Source of the DNA: Streptomyces sp. NBC_01197
Lineage (GTDB): Bacteria; Actinomycetota; Actinomycetes; Streptomycetales; Streptomycetaceae
Direction of reading: 5' to 3'
NCBI RefSeq assembly: GCF_036010505.1
Contig: NZ_CP108569.1
Location: forward strand, 1,800,001 to 1,864,000
DNA length: 64,000 nucleotides
Positions 45,088-54,494 of this stretch are shown here, one piece after another. The notes under the pieces are model-generated. The model was given only the letters and a program-made list of their open reading frames with translations. It was not told where the DNA came from and ran no database searches. A program made the position numbers and the translations under genes. Each line of letters opens with the position of its first letter. Position 1 is the first letter of the stretch.

Positions 45088-46317
45088 TCACCAGGAGCGC
45101 CGCAGCTCCGCGAACGCCTCGTGGAAGCCGGGGAAGGTCTTCCGTACACAGCCGGGGTCGTCGAAGGTGATGCCGGGCGTGCGCAGGCCGGTGACGGCGA
45201 AGGACATCACGATGCGGTGGTCGCCGTGCGTGCGGATCCGGGCGGGCCGCGGTGTGCCCGGCCTGATCTCGATCCAGTCGGGTCCGGTGGCGGCCTCGAT
45301 GCCGAGCGCGCGGAGGTTCTCCGCACACGCCTCAAGCCGGTCGCACTCCTTCACCCGGGTGTTGCCGACGTCCTCGATCCGGACCGGCCCCGACGCATAC
45401 GGGGCGATCGCGGCCAGGGTCGGCATGGTGTCGGAGATGTCTCGCATGTTCACGGTGAGCCCGCCGAGCGTGCCGGGCCCGGTGACCGTGGTGCCGCTCG
45501 CAGTCGTACGGACGTCGGCGCCCATCCGGCCGAGCACCCCGGCGAAGCGCAGATCGCCCTGGAGCGCGCCCGTCCCGAGCCCTGGCACGGTCACCGTCTG
45601 TCCGGTGACGGCGGCCGCGGCGAAGAAGTAGCCGGCCGTGGAGGCGTCGGGCTCGATGGCGTACTCGGTGGCGCGGTAGCCGCCGGGCGGCACCGTGAAC
45701 ACGTTTCCCTCGCGGGCCACCGTGACACCGAAACCGCGCATCATCGCGAGCGTGATGTCGATGTACGGGGCGGAGACGAGGTCCGTGACGGTGATGCGCA
45801 GCCCCGTCCGGGTGAGCGGGCCGAGCATCAGCAGCGCGGTGAGGTACTGCGACGACTGGCCCGCGTCCAGGGTCAGTTCGCCGCCCCCGATGCCGCGGGC
45901 CGCGATCCGCAGCGGGTGGTGGCCCTCCGCTCCCTCGTGCCGGAGGTCGACGCCCAGCTTCCGGAGTGCGCGGGTGAGCGGGGCCAGCGGGCGGCGGCGC
46001 ATCTGTTCCGAGGCGTCGAAACGGTACGTGCCCCGGCCCGCGGCGGCGAGAGCGGGCAGGAAGCGGGCCGTGGTGGCGCCGTCCCGGCAGTAGACGTCGG
46101 CGTCGGCGGCTCCGGGCCCGGCCGGGCGCCCCTCGATGCGCCAGGCGTCCGGGCCGCGCTCCACCGCGTATCCGAGCCGGGTCAGGCCCTCGGCGAACCC
46201 TTCGGTGTCGTCGGAGACGAGGGGACGCAGCAGCGTGGTGGTGCCGTTGGCAGCGGCGGCCAGGAACAGGGCGCGCGCGGTCACGGACTTGGAGCCGGGG
46301 ATCTGGGTCACGGTCAC
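45088..46317 (-). CDS. EPSP synthase (3-phosphoshikimate 1-carboxyvinyltransferase) paralogue
   Basis: 409 residues from the GTG at 46317 (MTVTQIPGSKSVTARALF), slightly short at the N-terminus for the family. The two-domain enolpyruvyl-transferase fold keeps most catalytic residues: the KS of PGSKS, SSQYLTALLM, DISDTMPTLAA, RVKECDRL, THGDHRIVMSFA and the late lysine in CVRKTFPGF. The glyphosate loop usually reading GNAGTAxRP reads RDGATTARF, so Ala81 replaces the Gly96 of E. coli AroA and Phe86 replaces Pro101. It probably is not the housekeeping aroA. Confidence 0.88.
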   Translation of the reverse strand: MTVTQIPGSKSVTARALFLAAAANGTTTLLRPLVSDDTEGFAEGLTRLGYAVERGPDAWRIEGRPAGPGAADADVYCRDGATTARFLPALAAAGRGTYRFDASEQMRRRPLAPLTRALRKLGVDLRHEGAEGHHPLRIAARGIGGGELTLDAGQSSQYLTALLMLGPLTRTGLRITVTDLVSAPYIDITLAMMRGFGVTVAREGNVFTVPPGGYRATEYAIEPDASTAGYFFAAAAVTGQTVTVPGLGTGALQGDLRFAGVLGRMGADVRTTASGTTVTGPGTLGGLTVNMRDISDTMPTLAAIAPYASGPVRIEDVGNTRVKECDRLEACAENLRALGIEAATGPDWIEIRPGTPRPARIRTHGDHRIVMSFAVTGLRTPGITFDDPGCVRKTFPGFHEAFAELRRSW

Positions 46318-46383
46318 GGGCGGACATTCTGCCGTGCGCCCGTGACCTGGGCCGGGGCAGTCCACGATCCGGCCGGTTCACCG

Positions 46384-46420
46384 CCGGGGCGGTCCACGGT
46401 CCGGCCGTGAACCGCCCCGG
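46384..46420. terminator. Hairpin after the acyl-CoA dehydrogenase gene
   Basis: A quasi-palindrome of 37 bases: 18-base arms with two mismatches around one central base. It lies 30 bases past the acyl-CoA dehydrogenase stop and upstream of the aroA-like start. Confidence 0.65.
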
Positions 46421-46449
46421 CGCCGCCCAGGGGCGCGGTCTGCCCGTGA

Positions 46450-48387
46450 TCAGCGGATGCGTCGGTGGACGTTGTCCGCGGTGGAGGGCCCCGGGGCCGC
46501 GTCGGCGATCCAGGGCCCTTCGCCCGAGGCGTCGACGATGCCCTGTTCCAGCCAGGTGTACGTCCCGGAGAGGACGCCGGACACGACCTTGCGGTCCAGT
46601 TCGTCGGTGTTCGCCCAGAGCCGGCCGAAGAGCTCTTCGATTCGGATACGGGCCTGCCGGCAGAAGGCGTCGGCCAGTTGGTAGGCCTCCCGGCCGTGGT
46701 CGTCCGACGAACGCATCAGTTCGGCCCGTACGCACGCCGCGCTCATCGCGAAGAGCTCGGCGCCGATGTCGACGATGCGGCCCAGGAAGCCCTGCTTCGT
46801 CTCCATCTTTCCCTGCCAGCGCGACATGGCGTAGAAGGTCGAGCGGGCCAGCTTGCGGGCGGAGCGCTCGACGTAGCGCAGTTGGGCGGCGAGGTCCGGG
46901 TGCCCGTACGGATGGAACGCCGCGTAGCTGCTGGGCAGTTGCCCGGGGCCCGCGACGAGCTTCGGCAGCCAGCGGGCGTAGAACGCGGTGGCCTGTGCCC
47001 CCGCCTTCGCCTTGTCCGCCAGGGTGGTGTCGGGGTCGATCAGACCGCCGGCGACGGAGAGATGGGCGTCGACAGCCTCCCGGGCGATCAGCAGGTGCAT
47101 GATCTCCGTCGAGCCCTCGAAGATCCGGTTGATGCGCATGTCCCTGAGCATCTGCTCGGCGGGCACCGGCCGTTCACCGCGGGCCGCGAGAGAGTCGGCC
47201 GTCTCGAAGCCGCGGCCGCCGCGGATCTGGACGAGTTCGTCGGCGATCAGCCAGCCCATCTCGGACCCGTACAGCTTGGCGAGCGCCGCTTCGATCCGGA
47301 TGTCGTTGCGGTCCTCGTCGGCCATCTGGGACGAGAGGTCCACGACCGCTTCGAGGGCGAAAGTGGTCGCGGCGATGAAGGAGATCTTGGCGCCGACGGC
47401 CTCGTGGCGGCCGACGGGCCTGCCCCACTGCTCCCGCTCGGACGACCACTCACGGGCGATTTTCAGACACCACTTGCCCGCGCCGACACACATCGCGGGC
47501 AGCGAGAGCCGGCCCGTGTTGAGGGTGGTGAGGGCGATCTTGAGACCGGCGCCCTCGGGGCCGATCCGGTTCGCCGCCGGGACGCGGACCTGGTGGAAGC
47601 GGGTGACGCCGTTCTCCAGGCCGCGCAGCCCCATGAAGGCGTTGCGGTTCTCGACGGTGATGCCCGGCGAGTCGGCCTCGACGATGAAGGCGGTGATGCC
47701 GCCCTTGCTCTCCTCGGTCCTCGGCACACGCGCCATCACGACGAGGAGATCCGCGACGACGCCGTTGGTCGTCCAGAGCTTCACGCCGTCGAGGACGTAC
47801 GAGTCGCCGTCCCGGACCGCCGATGTGGCCAGCCGGGCCGGGTCGGAGCCGACGTCCGGCTCGGTGAGCAGGAAGGCCGAGATGTCGGTACGGGCCAGCC
47901 GGGGCAGGAAGGTGTCCTTCTGCTCCTGGGTGCCGAACTGCTTCAGCGGCTGCGGGACCCCGATCGACTGGTGGGCCGAGAGCAGCGCGCCGACCGCCGG
48001 GCTGGCCGAACCGGCCAGCGAGAGCGCCCTGTTGTAGTACACCTGGGTGAGGCCGAGGCCGCCGTACTTGGTGTCGATCTTCATGCCGAGCGCGCCGAGC
48101 TCCTTGAGCCCGTTGACCGTCTCGTCGGGGATCCGGGCCTCGCGCTCGATCCGCGCGCCGTCGATCCCGGTCTCGCAGAAGGCGCGCAGCTTCGCGAGGA
48201 AGGCCTCACCACGCCGGGCGTCCTCGGCGTCGGGCAGGGGGTGGGGATGGATCAGATCGAGCCGGAAGCGGCCGAGGAACAGCTCCTTGGCGAAGCTGGG
48301 TTTCCGCCAGTCCTGTTCACGGGCGGCCTCGGCGACCTGGCGCGCCTCGCGCTCGGTGACCCTGGGCTTGTCGAGTGGTGCGGTCAT
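46450..48387 (-). CDS. Acyl-CoA dehydrogenase, long-chain type
   Basis: 645 residues, longer than the usual 380-residue enzymes, like the VLCAD/ACAD9 group with an extra C-terminal domain. FAD-binding FLLTEPDVGSDPARLAT and VLDGVKLWTTNGVVADLLVVMARV are in the middle. The probable catalytic glutamate is in RINRIFEGSTEIMHLLIAREAV near residue 424. The C-terminal 190 residues are helical. It probably starts beta-oxidation of long acyl-CoAs. A dyad (48448-48460) lies upstream of its start. Confidence 0.93.
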   Translation of the reverse strand: MTAPLDKPRVTEREARQVAEAAREQDWRKPSFAKELFLGRFRLDLIHPHPLPDAEDARRGEAFLAKLRAFCETGIDGARIEREARIPDETVNGLKELGALGMKIDTKYGGLGLTQVYYNRALSLAGSASPAVGALLSAHQSIGVPQPLKQFGTQEQKDTFLPRLARTDISAFLLTEPDVGSDPARLATSAVRDGDSYVLDGVKLWTTNGVVADLLVVMARVPRTEESKGGITAFIVEADSPGITVENRNAFMGLRGLENGVTRFHQVRVPAANRIGPEGAGLKIALTTLNTGRLSLPAMCVGAGKWCLKIAREWSSEREQWGRPVGRHEAVGAKISFIAATTFALEAVVDLSSQMADEDRNDIRIEAALAKLYGSEMGWLIADELVQIRGGRGFETADSLAARGERPVPAEQMLRDMRINRIFEGSTEIMHLLIAREAVDAHLSVAGGLIDPDTTLADKAKAGAQATAFYARWLPKLVAGPGQLPSSYAAFHPYGHPDLAAQLRYVERSARKLARSTFYAMSRWQGKMETKQGFLGRIVDIGAELFAMSAACVRAELMRSSDDHGREAYQLADAFCRQARIRIEELFGRLWANTDELDRKVVSGVLSGTYTWLEQGIVDASGEGPWIADAAPGPSTADNVHRRIR

Positions 48388-48447
48388 GAGGGGTACTCCT
48401 CACCGCGGATGTCGGGTGGACACACCTGCCCGCAACGAGGCGGTGCT

Positions 48448-48460
48448 AGTAGTCGCTACT
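48448..48460. promoter_or_regulatory. Dyad upstream of acyl-CoA dehydrogenase gene
   Basis: AGTAGTCGCTACT, a 5-3-5 inverted repeat about 60 bases before the acyl-CoA dehydrogenase start. Its spacing fits a TetR/FadR-type operator, but no regulator gene is adjacent. Confidence 0.35.
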
Positions 48461-48488
48461 CTCCGTGTGTACCCCATTACCCGCACCA

Positions 48489-48520
48489 CGGCCACCCCTC
48501 GCGTGCGTGAGGGGTGGCCG
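48489..48520. terminator. Terminator after the aldehyde dehydrogenase gene
   Basis: A perfect 12-base-pair stem (48489-48500 with 48509-48520) and 8-base loop, about 78 bases past the aldehyde dehydrogenase stop. Confidence 0.75.
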
Positions 48521-48597
48521 GCCGGGGACGAATGCGTCCGATCGGGTCCGCCGGTCCGGACCAGCTCCGTGGGCTGATCCGGATCAGTCCGCCCGGT

Positions 48598-50043
48598 TCA
48601 GAGGGCGAGGCCCGTGAAGACCATGACCCGCTCGTAGGTGTAGTCCTCCATCGCGAAGCGCACGCCCTCACGGCCGACGCCTGACTGCTTGGCGCCGCCG
48701 TACGGCATCTGGTCCGCACGGTACGAGGGCACGTCGCCGACGATCACACCGCCGACCTCCAGGGTGCTGTGGGCACGGAACGCCGTCTGCACGTCGTGCG
48801 TGAACACGCCCGCCTGCAGGCCGTACTTGGAGTCGTTGACCGCGGCGAACGCCTCCGCCTCGCCGTCGACCCTGGTGAGCGTCAGGACCGGGCCGAAGAT
48901 CTCCTCGCAGGCGACCGTGGTGTCCGCGGGGACGTCGGCGAGCACGGTCGGCGCGTAGCTGGCGCCATCCCGGGAGCCGCCCGCGAGCAGCTTGGCGCCC
49001 GCCTGGACCGCCTCGTCGACCCAGGACTCGACCCGCCTGGCCGCGTCCTCGCTGACCAGCGGGCCGACGTCGGTGGCCGCGTCGGCGGGGTCGCCGGTGG
49101 CCTGCTTGGCCACGGCGTCGACGATCTTCGGGACGAGCCGGTCGTACACCGAGGCGTCGGCGATCACACGCTGCACCGAGATGCAGGACTGGCCGCCCTG
49201 GTAGTTCGAGAAGGTCGCGATACGCGCGGCGGCCCAGTCGAGGTCCTTCTCGGACGCGTAGTCGGCGAGGACCACGGCCGCGCCGTTCCCGCCGAGCTCC
49301 AGCGTGATGTGCTTGCGCGGGACCGAGTCCATGATCGCGAAGCCGACCTTGTCGGATCCGGTGAACGAGATGACCGGGAGCCGCTCGTCCTGGACGAGGG
49401 CGGGCATCTTGTCGTTGGGAACCGGAAGGACCGACCAGGAGCCCGCGGGCAGCTCGGTCTCGGCCAGCAGCTCGCCGAGGATGAGACCCGAGAGCGGGGT
49501 CGCCGGGGCGGGCTTGAGGATGATCGGCGCGCCGACCGCGATGGCGGGGGCGATCTTGTGGGCGCAGAGGTTCAGCGGGAAGTTGAACGGCGCGACGCCC
49601 AGGACCGCGCCGCGCGGGAAGCGGCGCGTCAGCGCGAGGCGGCCGGCGCCGCCCGCGTCGGTGTCGAGGCGCTGCGCCTCGCCGCCGTTGTAGCGGCGGG
49701 CCTCCTCAGCGGCGAACCGGAACACCGATACGGCGCGGCCGACTTCGCCGCGGGCCCACTTGATGGGCTTGCCGTTCTCGGCGGTGATCAGCTGGGCGAT
49801 CTCCTCCGTGCGCTCGACCAGGCGGCGGGAGACATGGTCCAGGGCGGCGGCGCGGACGTGGGCGGGCGTCGCGGCGAACTCGTCCCGGACGGCGTGCGCG
49901 GCGGCGACGGCCTCCTCGACCTGGGCATCGGTCGGGACGGCGACCGTACCGACGAGCCGGCCGTCCCAGGGGGAGGTGACATCGAAGGTGTCATCGCCGG
50001 TGGCCTGGCGGCCGGCGAGCCAGAAGGCGTGGGTGGAGGTCAT
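48598..50043 (-). CDS. NAD(P)-dependent aldehyde dehydrogenase
   Basis: 481 residues from the ATG at 50043. ALDH superfamily: cofactor region FNFPLNLCAHKIAPAIAVGAPIILKPAPATPLS, the general base in LELGGNGAAVVLAD, and the catalytic cysteine in NYQGGQSCISVQR (about residue 287), then EEIFGPVLTL. The substrate cannot be read from the sequence. The upstream PucR gene and nearby gabT make succinate semialdehyde or another GABA/amine-derived aldehyde plausible. A 15-base segment 68 bases upstream resembles the gabT palindrome. Confidence 0.92.
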   Translation of the reverse strand: MTSTHAFWLAGRQATGDDTFDVTSPWDGRLVGTVAVPTDAQVEEAVAAAHAVRDEFAATPAHVRAAALDHVSRRLVERTEEIAQLITAENGKPIKWARGEVGRAVSVFRFAAEEARRYNGGEAQRLDTDAGGAGRLALTRRFPRGAVLGVAPFNFPLNLCAHKIAPAIAVGAPIILKPAPATPLSGLILGELLAETELPAGSWSVLPVPNDKMPALVQDERLPVISFTGSDKVGFAIMDSVPRKHITLELGGNGAAVVLADYASEKDLDWAAARIATFSNYQGGQSCISVQRVIADASVYDRLVPKIVDAVAKQATGDPADAATDVGPLVSEDAARRVESWVDEAVQAGAKLLAGGSRDGASYAPTVLADVPADTTVACEEIFGPVLTLTRVDGEAEAFAAVNDSKYGLQAGVFTHDVQTAFRAHSTLEVGGVIVGDVPSYRADQMPYGGAKQSGVGREGVRFAMEDYTYERVMVFTGLAL

Positions 50044-50199
50044 GTGTTCCGGCCCTTCCGTGGTGGTGTTTGGTGCTCCCACGGTAGGGGCGCGAAGGCG
50101 GCGCCGTGATTGTCCGGCGTGGAGTGGTACGGGTCTCCAGCGCGCCGGAATGGCCTGGGGCGGGGCGGGGCGCTCCGGGCGCCGCCGCGTCCCGCCTCC

Positions 50200-51786
50200 T
50201 CAGGGCATGCTCGTGGCCTTCAGCGCCAGCCAGAGCTCCATCCGTACGTCCGGATCGTCGAGCGACCGCCCCAGGATCTCCTCGACCCGCCGCATCCGGT
50301 ACCGCAGCGTGTGCCGGTGCACCCCCAGGTCCGCGGCGGCCGCGTCCCACTGGCCGTGGTGCGCGAGCCAGGCTCGCAGGGACGCCACCAGGTCACCGCG
50401 GCCGGTCGCGTCGTGCTCGTGCAGCGGGCGCAGCATCCCGTCGGCGAAGGCCCGTACCGCGTCGTCGGCGAGCAGCGGCACCACGGATCCGGTGGCCAGT
50501 TCCTCGTGTTCGACCAGGACCCGGCCGCGCCGGCGGGCGACCGAGAGCGCCTGTTCGGCCTGGCGGTACGCGGAGGCGGCGGCGATCGTGCCGGCCGGCG
50601 CGGACTGGCCGATGACGACGTGGTCGCCCTCGCCGGCTGGACCCGCGGAGCCCGCGGGGAGCGGGGTCTCCGCCTGGGCCTGGACGGCCTCGATCCGCTG
50701 GGCGTACGCGGTGCAGGCGGTGACCGCGGCCCCGCCGTCGGTGGCGAGCACGACGAGACGCTCGCCCTCGGGCACGACGAGCACCATCTCGCCCGCCCGG
50801 GACGCCCCTGCCTCCAGCGACTCGGCCAGCTCCTGGAGCGCGCCGGACCTGCCCTCGGCGATGAGCAGCCGGTACGGGGCGTCGAGCAGACCGTTGTAGA
50901 GGTCCCCCGCGACCGTGCGCGCGTGATCGGGTTCCCCGGCGAGCAGCATCCGCAGTACGGCGGCGCCCAGCCGGTCCTCGGCCGCCCGCAGCGACCGGGA
51001 GCGTTCGGTGGTCAGGGTGAGCAGGGCGATGGCCGAGTGCACCGCGTACCGCTCGGCGGTGCCCAGCGGGGCGCCCGTGCCGACGGCCAGCGCGCCGTGC
51101 GGGCGGCGGCCGGTGCCGAGGGACTGGAGCTCGACGCGGTCGTCGGAGCCGCCGACGACGGCGCTCGCGGGCGCCGGGCGTTCGCCGAGCCGGGCGACGT
51201 CCGATGTGAGCCGTGCGGCGCGGCGGGCGGCCCACTCGGGGGCGACCGCCACGACGGTGCCGGCCGCGTCGTACAGTGCGGCCCAGCCGTCGACGTGCGA
51301 AGCGAGCCGCGCCAGCAGGTCGCCGGGGCCGTCGCCGCTCAGCGCTGCCCGGGTCAGCTCGCGCTGGGCCTCGAAGCCCGCGGTGACCGAGCGGTACTGA
51401 TCGGCGGCGATGGCGGCCGACACCGCTTTGCTGATGGCCAGGAACGGCGTGCGCCGGGGGACTTCCAGAAGCGGCAGACCCTCCTCCTCGGCGGCGGCGA
51501 CCAGCGTGGGCGGGATGTCCTCGTAGTGGACGCCGACCGCGAACCCGAGCCCGACGACTCCGGCCTTCGCGAGCCGCCGTACGTACCGCCGCATCGCCTC
51601 CTGGTCCCCGGTGTCCAGCGTCATCGCGGTGATGAGGAGGAGCTCGCCGCCCTCCATGTACGGGACGGGGTCGGCCAGCTCACTGACGTGGGCCCAGCGC
51701 ACCGGCGTCTCGAGATGGCCCTCCCCGGCACGCACGGTGAGCTTGAGCGTGGAGTGGTGGACGAGCGAGGCAAGGGTGGGCGGCAT
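50200..51786 (-). CDS. PucR-family transcriptional regulator
   Basis: 528 residues from the ATG at 51786. The N-terminal PucR effector domain starts PPTLASLVHHSTLKLTVRAGEG and has WAHVSELADPVPYMEGGELLLITAM. A GGDEF-like middle follows. The C-terminal helix-turn-helix is GDLVASLRAWLAHHGQWDAAAADLGVHRHTLRYRMRRVEEILG. Family members control purine, amine and GABA catabolism. It lies 156 bases upstream of the aldehyde dehydrogenase gene on the same strand and probably activates it. Confidence 0.93.
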   Translation of the reverse strand: MPPTLASLVHHSTLKLTVRAGEGHLETPVRWAHVSELADPVPYMEGGELLLITAMTLDTGDQEAMRRYVRRLAKAGVVGLGFAVGVHYEDIPPTLVAAAEEEGLPLLEVPRRTPFLAISKAVSAAIAADQYRSVTAGFEAQRELTRAALSGDGPGDLLARLASHVDGWAALYDAAGTVVAVAPEWAARRAARLTSDVARLGERPAPASAVVGGSDDRVELQSLGTGRRPHGALAVGTGAPLGTAERYAVHSAIALLTLTTERSRSLRAAEDRLGAAVLRMLLAGEPDHARTVAGDLYNGLLDAPYRLLIAEGRSGALQELAESLEAGASRAGEMVLVVPEGERLVVLATDGGAAVTACTAYAQRIEAVQAQAETPLPAGSAGPAGEGDHVVIGQSAPAGTIAAASAYRQAEQALSVARRRGRVLVEHEELATGSVVPLLADDAVRAFADGMLRPLHEHDATGRGDLVASLRAWLAHHGQWDAAAADLGVHRHTLRYRMRRVEEILGRSLDDPDVRMELWLALKATSMP

Positions 51787-51889
51787 GGAGGGACCGTAGG
51801 ACCTTCGGCTGAAGAATGGGTGAGAACTGCGCCGCCCCGTATGAACGGCTACACCAATTCTGCCAGGGCGTACGGGTCCCCGCGCCGGA

Positions 51890-54271
51890 TCAGCCGCGCA
51901 GGTCCACCAGAAGGGGTGGTGCGTGCTCACCGCGCACGGTCCTCAGCGAGAGCACCGCATGGCCCGCGGGAACCGAATGGGCCAGGTCGGAGGCCGACCA
52001 GCGCTCGCGCTCGACCCTCCGTACGGTGACGGCGTCCGTCGTCACCGCCTTGCCGGTGACGAGTTTGCGGAAGGAGTGGATCGCCCGGGTCAGCGGCTGG
52101 TCGGCGAAGACCGTGCGCTGGGTGACGTCCCTGGTCTCCACCCATTCGGTGCCCCATGCCTCGGCGAAGGACCTGCCCTCCCAGGTGGTCACCCCGGAGA
52201 ACGCCATCCGGCAGCCGACCGCGCCGAGCAGCGCGGTGTGCAGGTCTTCGGGGACATCACTCAGGCTGCGCAGGACGAGGACGGCTCCGGCGTGCGCGGA
52301 GCGCAGCCGCTGGATGGAGCGGACCGAATCCGCCGTGACGGTGCGGGTGGCGTCGTCGAGGACCAGGCAGGCGAAGAGCGAGCGGTCGGCGCGGGCCGCC
52401 GCGCTCGCGGTGAACTGGGCGAGTACGAGCCGGGCGAGTACCCGGGACGCCTCCGCGTGCGCCCGTTCCGGGAGGTCGATCCTGACCCGTACGGGGTGTT
52501 CGAGCGAGCGCAGCGAGAAGGGCCGCGACGTGCCCGAGGTGTCGAAGAACCCGGCGAAGGCGGGCCGGTCGAGCGAGGCGACCCGGTCGGCGAGGGCCGG
52601 TCCTGGATCGCCCGGCGTCCCGGACTGCCGGGCGCGGGCGTCGAGTTCGCGCTGCAGGCCGAAGTGGCCGCCCGCGTCGAGCGCCTCGCGCAGGGTGGCG
52701 AGCGCGGCCGGCACGCCGTCGAGAAGTTCCCGCAGGTCGGGCACTGAAGGGAAGCGGCCGTGGGCCGCCAGGTAGGGGCCGAGCAGCTGAGCGAGCGCGG
52801 TGGCCGCGCGCCGGCTGTCGACCTCGGGGAGGTCGCCGGTGAACGCCTCGGCGAGTACGGCGGCGGCCTCGTCGGGGTCGGTCGCGCCGCCGTAGAGGTC
52901 GAAGTCGTGGACGGACGAGGGGTCGCCGGGTTTGACCACGACGTCGTACGCGTCGTCGGGACCGAGCTGGGTGCCGGCCGCGGCCACCGCGATGACGGCG
53001 GCCTGGCCCGCGAGTGCCTGCAGGGCGAGGGACTCCACCACGGGCCGCACCAGGTCGCGGGTCTTGCCCGCGCCGGGCGGTCCTACGGCAAGCAGCGAGG
53101 TGCCGAGCAGCTCGGGTTCGAGCGCGAGACCGCTGCCGCGCCTGGCGTATGGGTTGCGCTCGCCCGGATCGACCGTGCCGAGCCTGACCTGGCGTACGAG
53201 CAGGTCGTGCCGGGCCGCGCGCACCGGCAGGTCACGGGCGCCCGAGGGGTGCACGCACGCGGCGGCGCCGGTCCGGCGCACGGCTTCGGTGAAGGAGCCG
53301 AGCCGGGCCGGGTCCGCCTGGACCGAGCGCCAGGCGCGCCGGACGCGGGTGTAGTCCACGTCGTTCATCCTCCCGGAGCGCACCTCGTCGGAGAGCCGGT
53401 CGGCGAGCTCGGTCAGCCCCTGGGCGCGCAGTTCGGGCCAGTCGGCGAGCGCCGGGACCGACGGGTCCTGGGCGGCCGCCCTCGCCTGTGCCTGTACCTG
53501 TGCCTGCTCCTGTGGTGCGCGCTGCTGCGGCAGCTGCCCCGGGCGCAGCAGGGTGCGCCAGCGGCCCAGCCGGGCGAACGGCCAGATCACGGCCAGCGTG
53601 ATCAGCCCGTACAGCGTGTAGGCCACGGTCGCCGCCACGACGCGGTCGCCGCCGCCGGTCAGCCAGGACCGCGGGACCAGCATGAAGACCATGTCGAGCC
53701 CCGGCAGGGTGTCCGTCCAGACGAACATCCAGACCAGGAGGGCGAGGGCGGCGGCGGCCGTCGCACGGGCGCGCGGTCCGCGGCCCTCGACGGCACGCTC
53801 GAAGGCCCCGCGCCAGTTGCCGAGCCGGCCGAAGCCGTAGAGGAGCACGGCCGCGATCAGGAACCGGTAGACCTCAAGGGCGTTCTCCGCACCCCGCGGC
53901 GCCGGTTCGCCCATCCGCTGGCGGCTCCACCAGTCCCCCGGCGTGAACAGCTCCAGCGGGACGCGCCAGTACGGGATGTAGCCGTTGCGCCAGAGCGACC
54001 AGACGAGGACGCAGGCGAGCAGCGAGATGACCGCACCGCTGAGCAGCGTGCGGCCGGGCACGTTCTCGGCCTCCGGGGGGCGCTCCACATGGCCGTACGC
54101 CCAGACGCCGGGCCCCTCCCGGTGGCGCGGGGCCGCCAGCCAGTCGGTGAGCACCGGTCCTGTCGCGGGCGCGTAGCCCGGCGGGGGCGGGACGGCCGGC
54201 GGCCCGGCGGGCCGCGGCACGGGGCCGGCCCCCCGGGTGCCGCGTGCGTCGTACGTGCCTTCGGTGTCCAT
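51890..54271 (-). CDS. Membrane-bound VirD4/TraD-like ATPase
   Basis: 793 residues. A Pro-rich N-terminus (about 1-70) is followed by about four to five membrane helices (70-260) and a helical linker. A large motor domain has Walker A GPPGAGKTRDLVRP near residue 400 and Walker B FACLVLDDATRT near 640. This is the layout of type IV coupling proteins or FtsK-like pumps, but there are no relaxase or secretion genes nearby, so it is an orphan chromosomal gene. It is divergent from gabT and downstream reads towards PucR. Function unknown. Confidence 0.8.
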   Translation of the reverse strand: MDTEGTYDARGTRGAGPVPRPAGPPAVPPPPGYAPATGPVLTDWLAAPRHREGPGVWAYGHVERPPEAENVPGRTLLSGAVISLLACVLVWSLWRNGYIPYWRVPLELFTPGDWWSRQRMGEPAPRGAENALEVYRFLIAAVLLYGFGRLGNWRGAFERAVEGRGPRARATAAAALALLVWMFVWTDTLPGLDMVFMLVPRSWLTGGGDRVVAATVAYTLYGLITLAVIWPFARLGRWRTLLRPGQLPQQRAPQEQAQVQAQARAAAQDPSVPALADWPELRAQGLTELADRLSDEVRSGRMNDVDYTRVRRAWRSVQADPARLGSFTEAVRRTGAAACVHPSGARDLPVRAARHDLLVRQVRLGTVDPGERNPYARRGSGLALEPELLGTSLLAVGPPGAGKTRDLVRPVVESLALQALAGQAAVIAVAAAGTQLGPDDAYDVVVKPGDPSSVHDFDLYGGATDPDEAAAVLAEAFTGDLPEVDSRRAATALAQLLGPYLAAHGRFPSVPDLRELLDGVPAALATLREALDAGGHFGLQRELDARARQSGTPGDPGPALADRVASLDRPAFAGFFDTSGTSRPFSLRSLEHPVRVRIDLPERAHAEASRVLARLVLAQFTASAAARADRSLFACLVLDDATRTVTADSVRSIQRLRSAHAGAVLVLRSLSDVPEDLHTALLGAVGCRMAFSGVTTWEGRSFAEAWGTEWVETRDVTQRTVFADQPLTRAIHSFRKLVTGKAVTTDAVTVRRVERERWSASDLAHSVPAGHAVLSLRTVRGEHAPPLLVDLRG

Positions 54272-54375
54272 GACCCCTGCCCCCTGATCAGCCAGGTCCG
54301 GCCTGTGCGGTGCGCCTCGATCTCGCGCCTCAATCTAGTGCCACGTGCCCGCTACCGGGTGTCATCACGCTGCTA

Positions 54376-54390
54376 TGTCCGCCGCGGACA
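54376..54390. promoter_or_regulatory. Perfect palindrome between the VirD4-like gene and gabT
   Basis: TGTCCGCCGCGGACA, 7-1-7 dyad, centred 112 bases from both starts. It is flanked by an outer pair CCGGGTGT (54355-54362) and ACACCCGG (54396-54403). It is a candidate operator for gabT. Confidence 0.55.
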
Positions 54391-54445
54391 ACGACACACC
54401 CGGACCACTACCGAACGGAGCATGCCGCGTCTCGGGGCGCGCCCC

Positions 54446-54451
54446 TAGCCT
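54446..54451 (+). promoter_or_regulatory. Candidate -10 element of gabT
   Basis: TAGCCT, a common Streptomyces -10 form, directly after the palindrome GGGGCGCGCCCC (54434-54445). It would give a leader of about 38 bases before the gabT ATG with AGGAG. No good -35 is visible, suggesting an activator-dependent promoter. Confidence 0.4.
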
Positions 54452-54494
54452 GCTGTGAGAGGAAGCGTCCGATTTCGTCCCACAGGAGTCCCCC

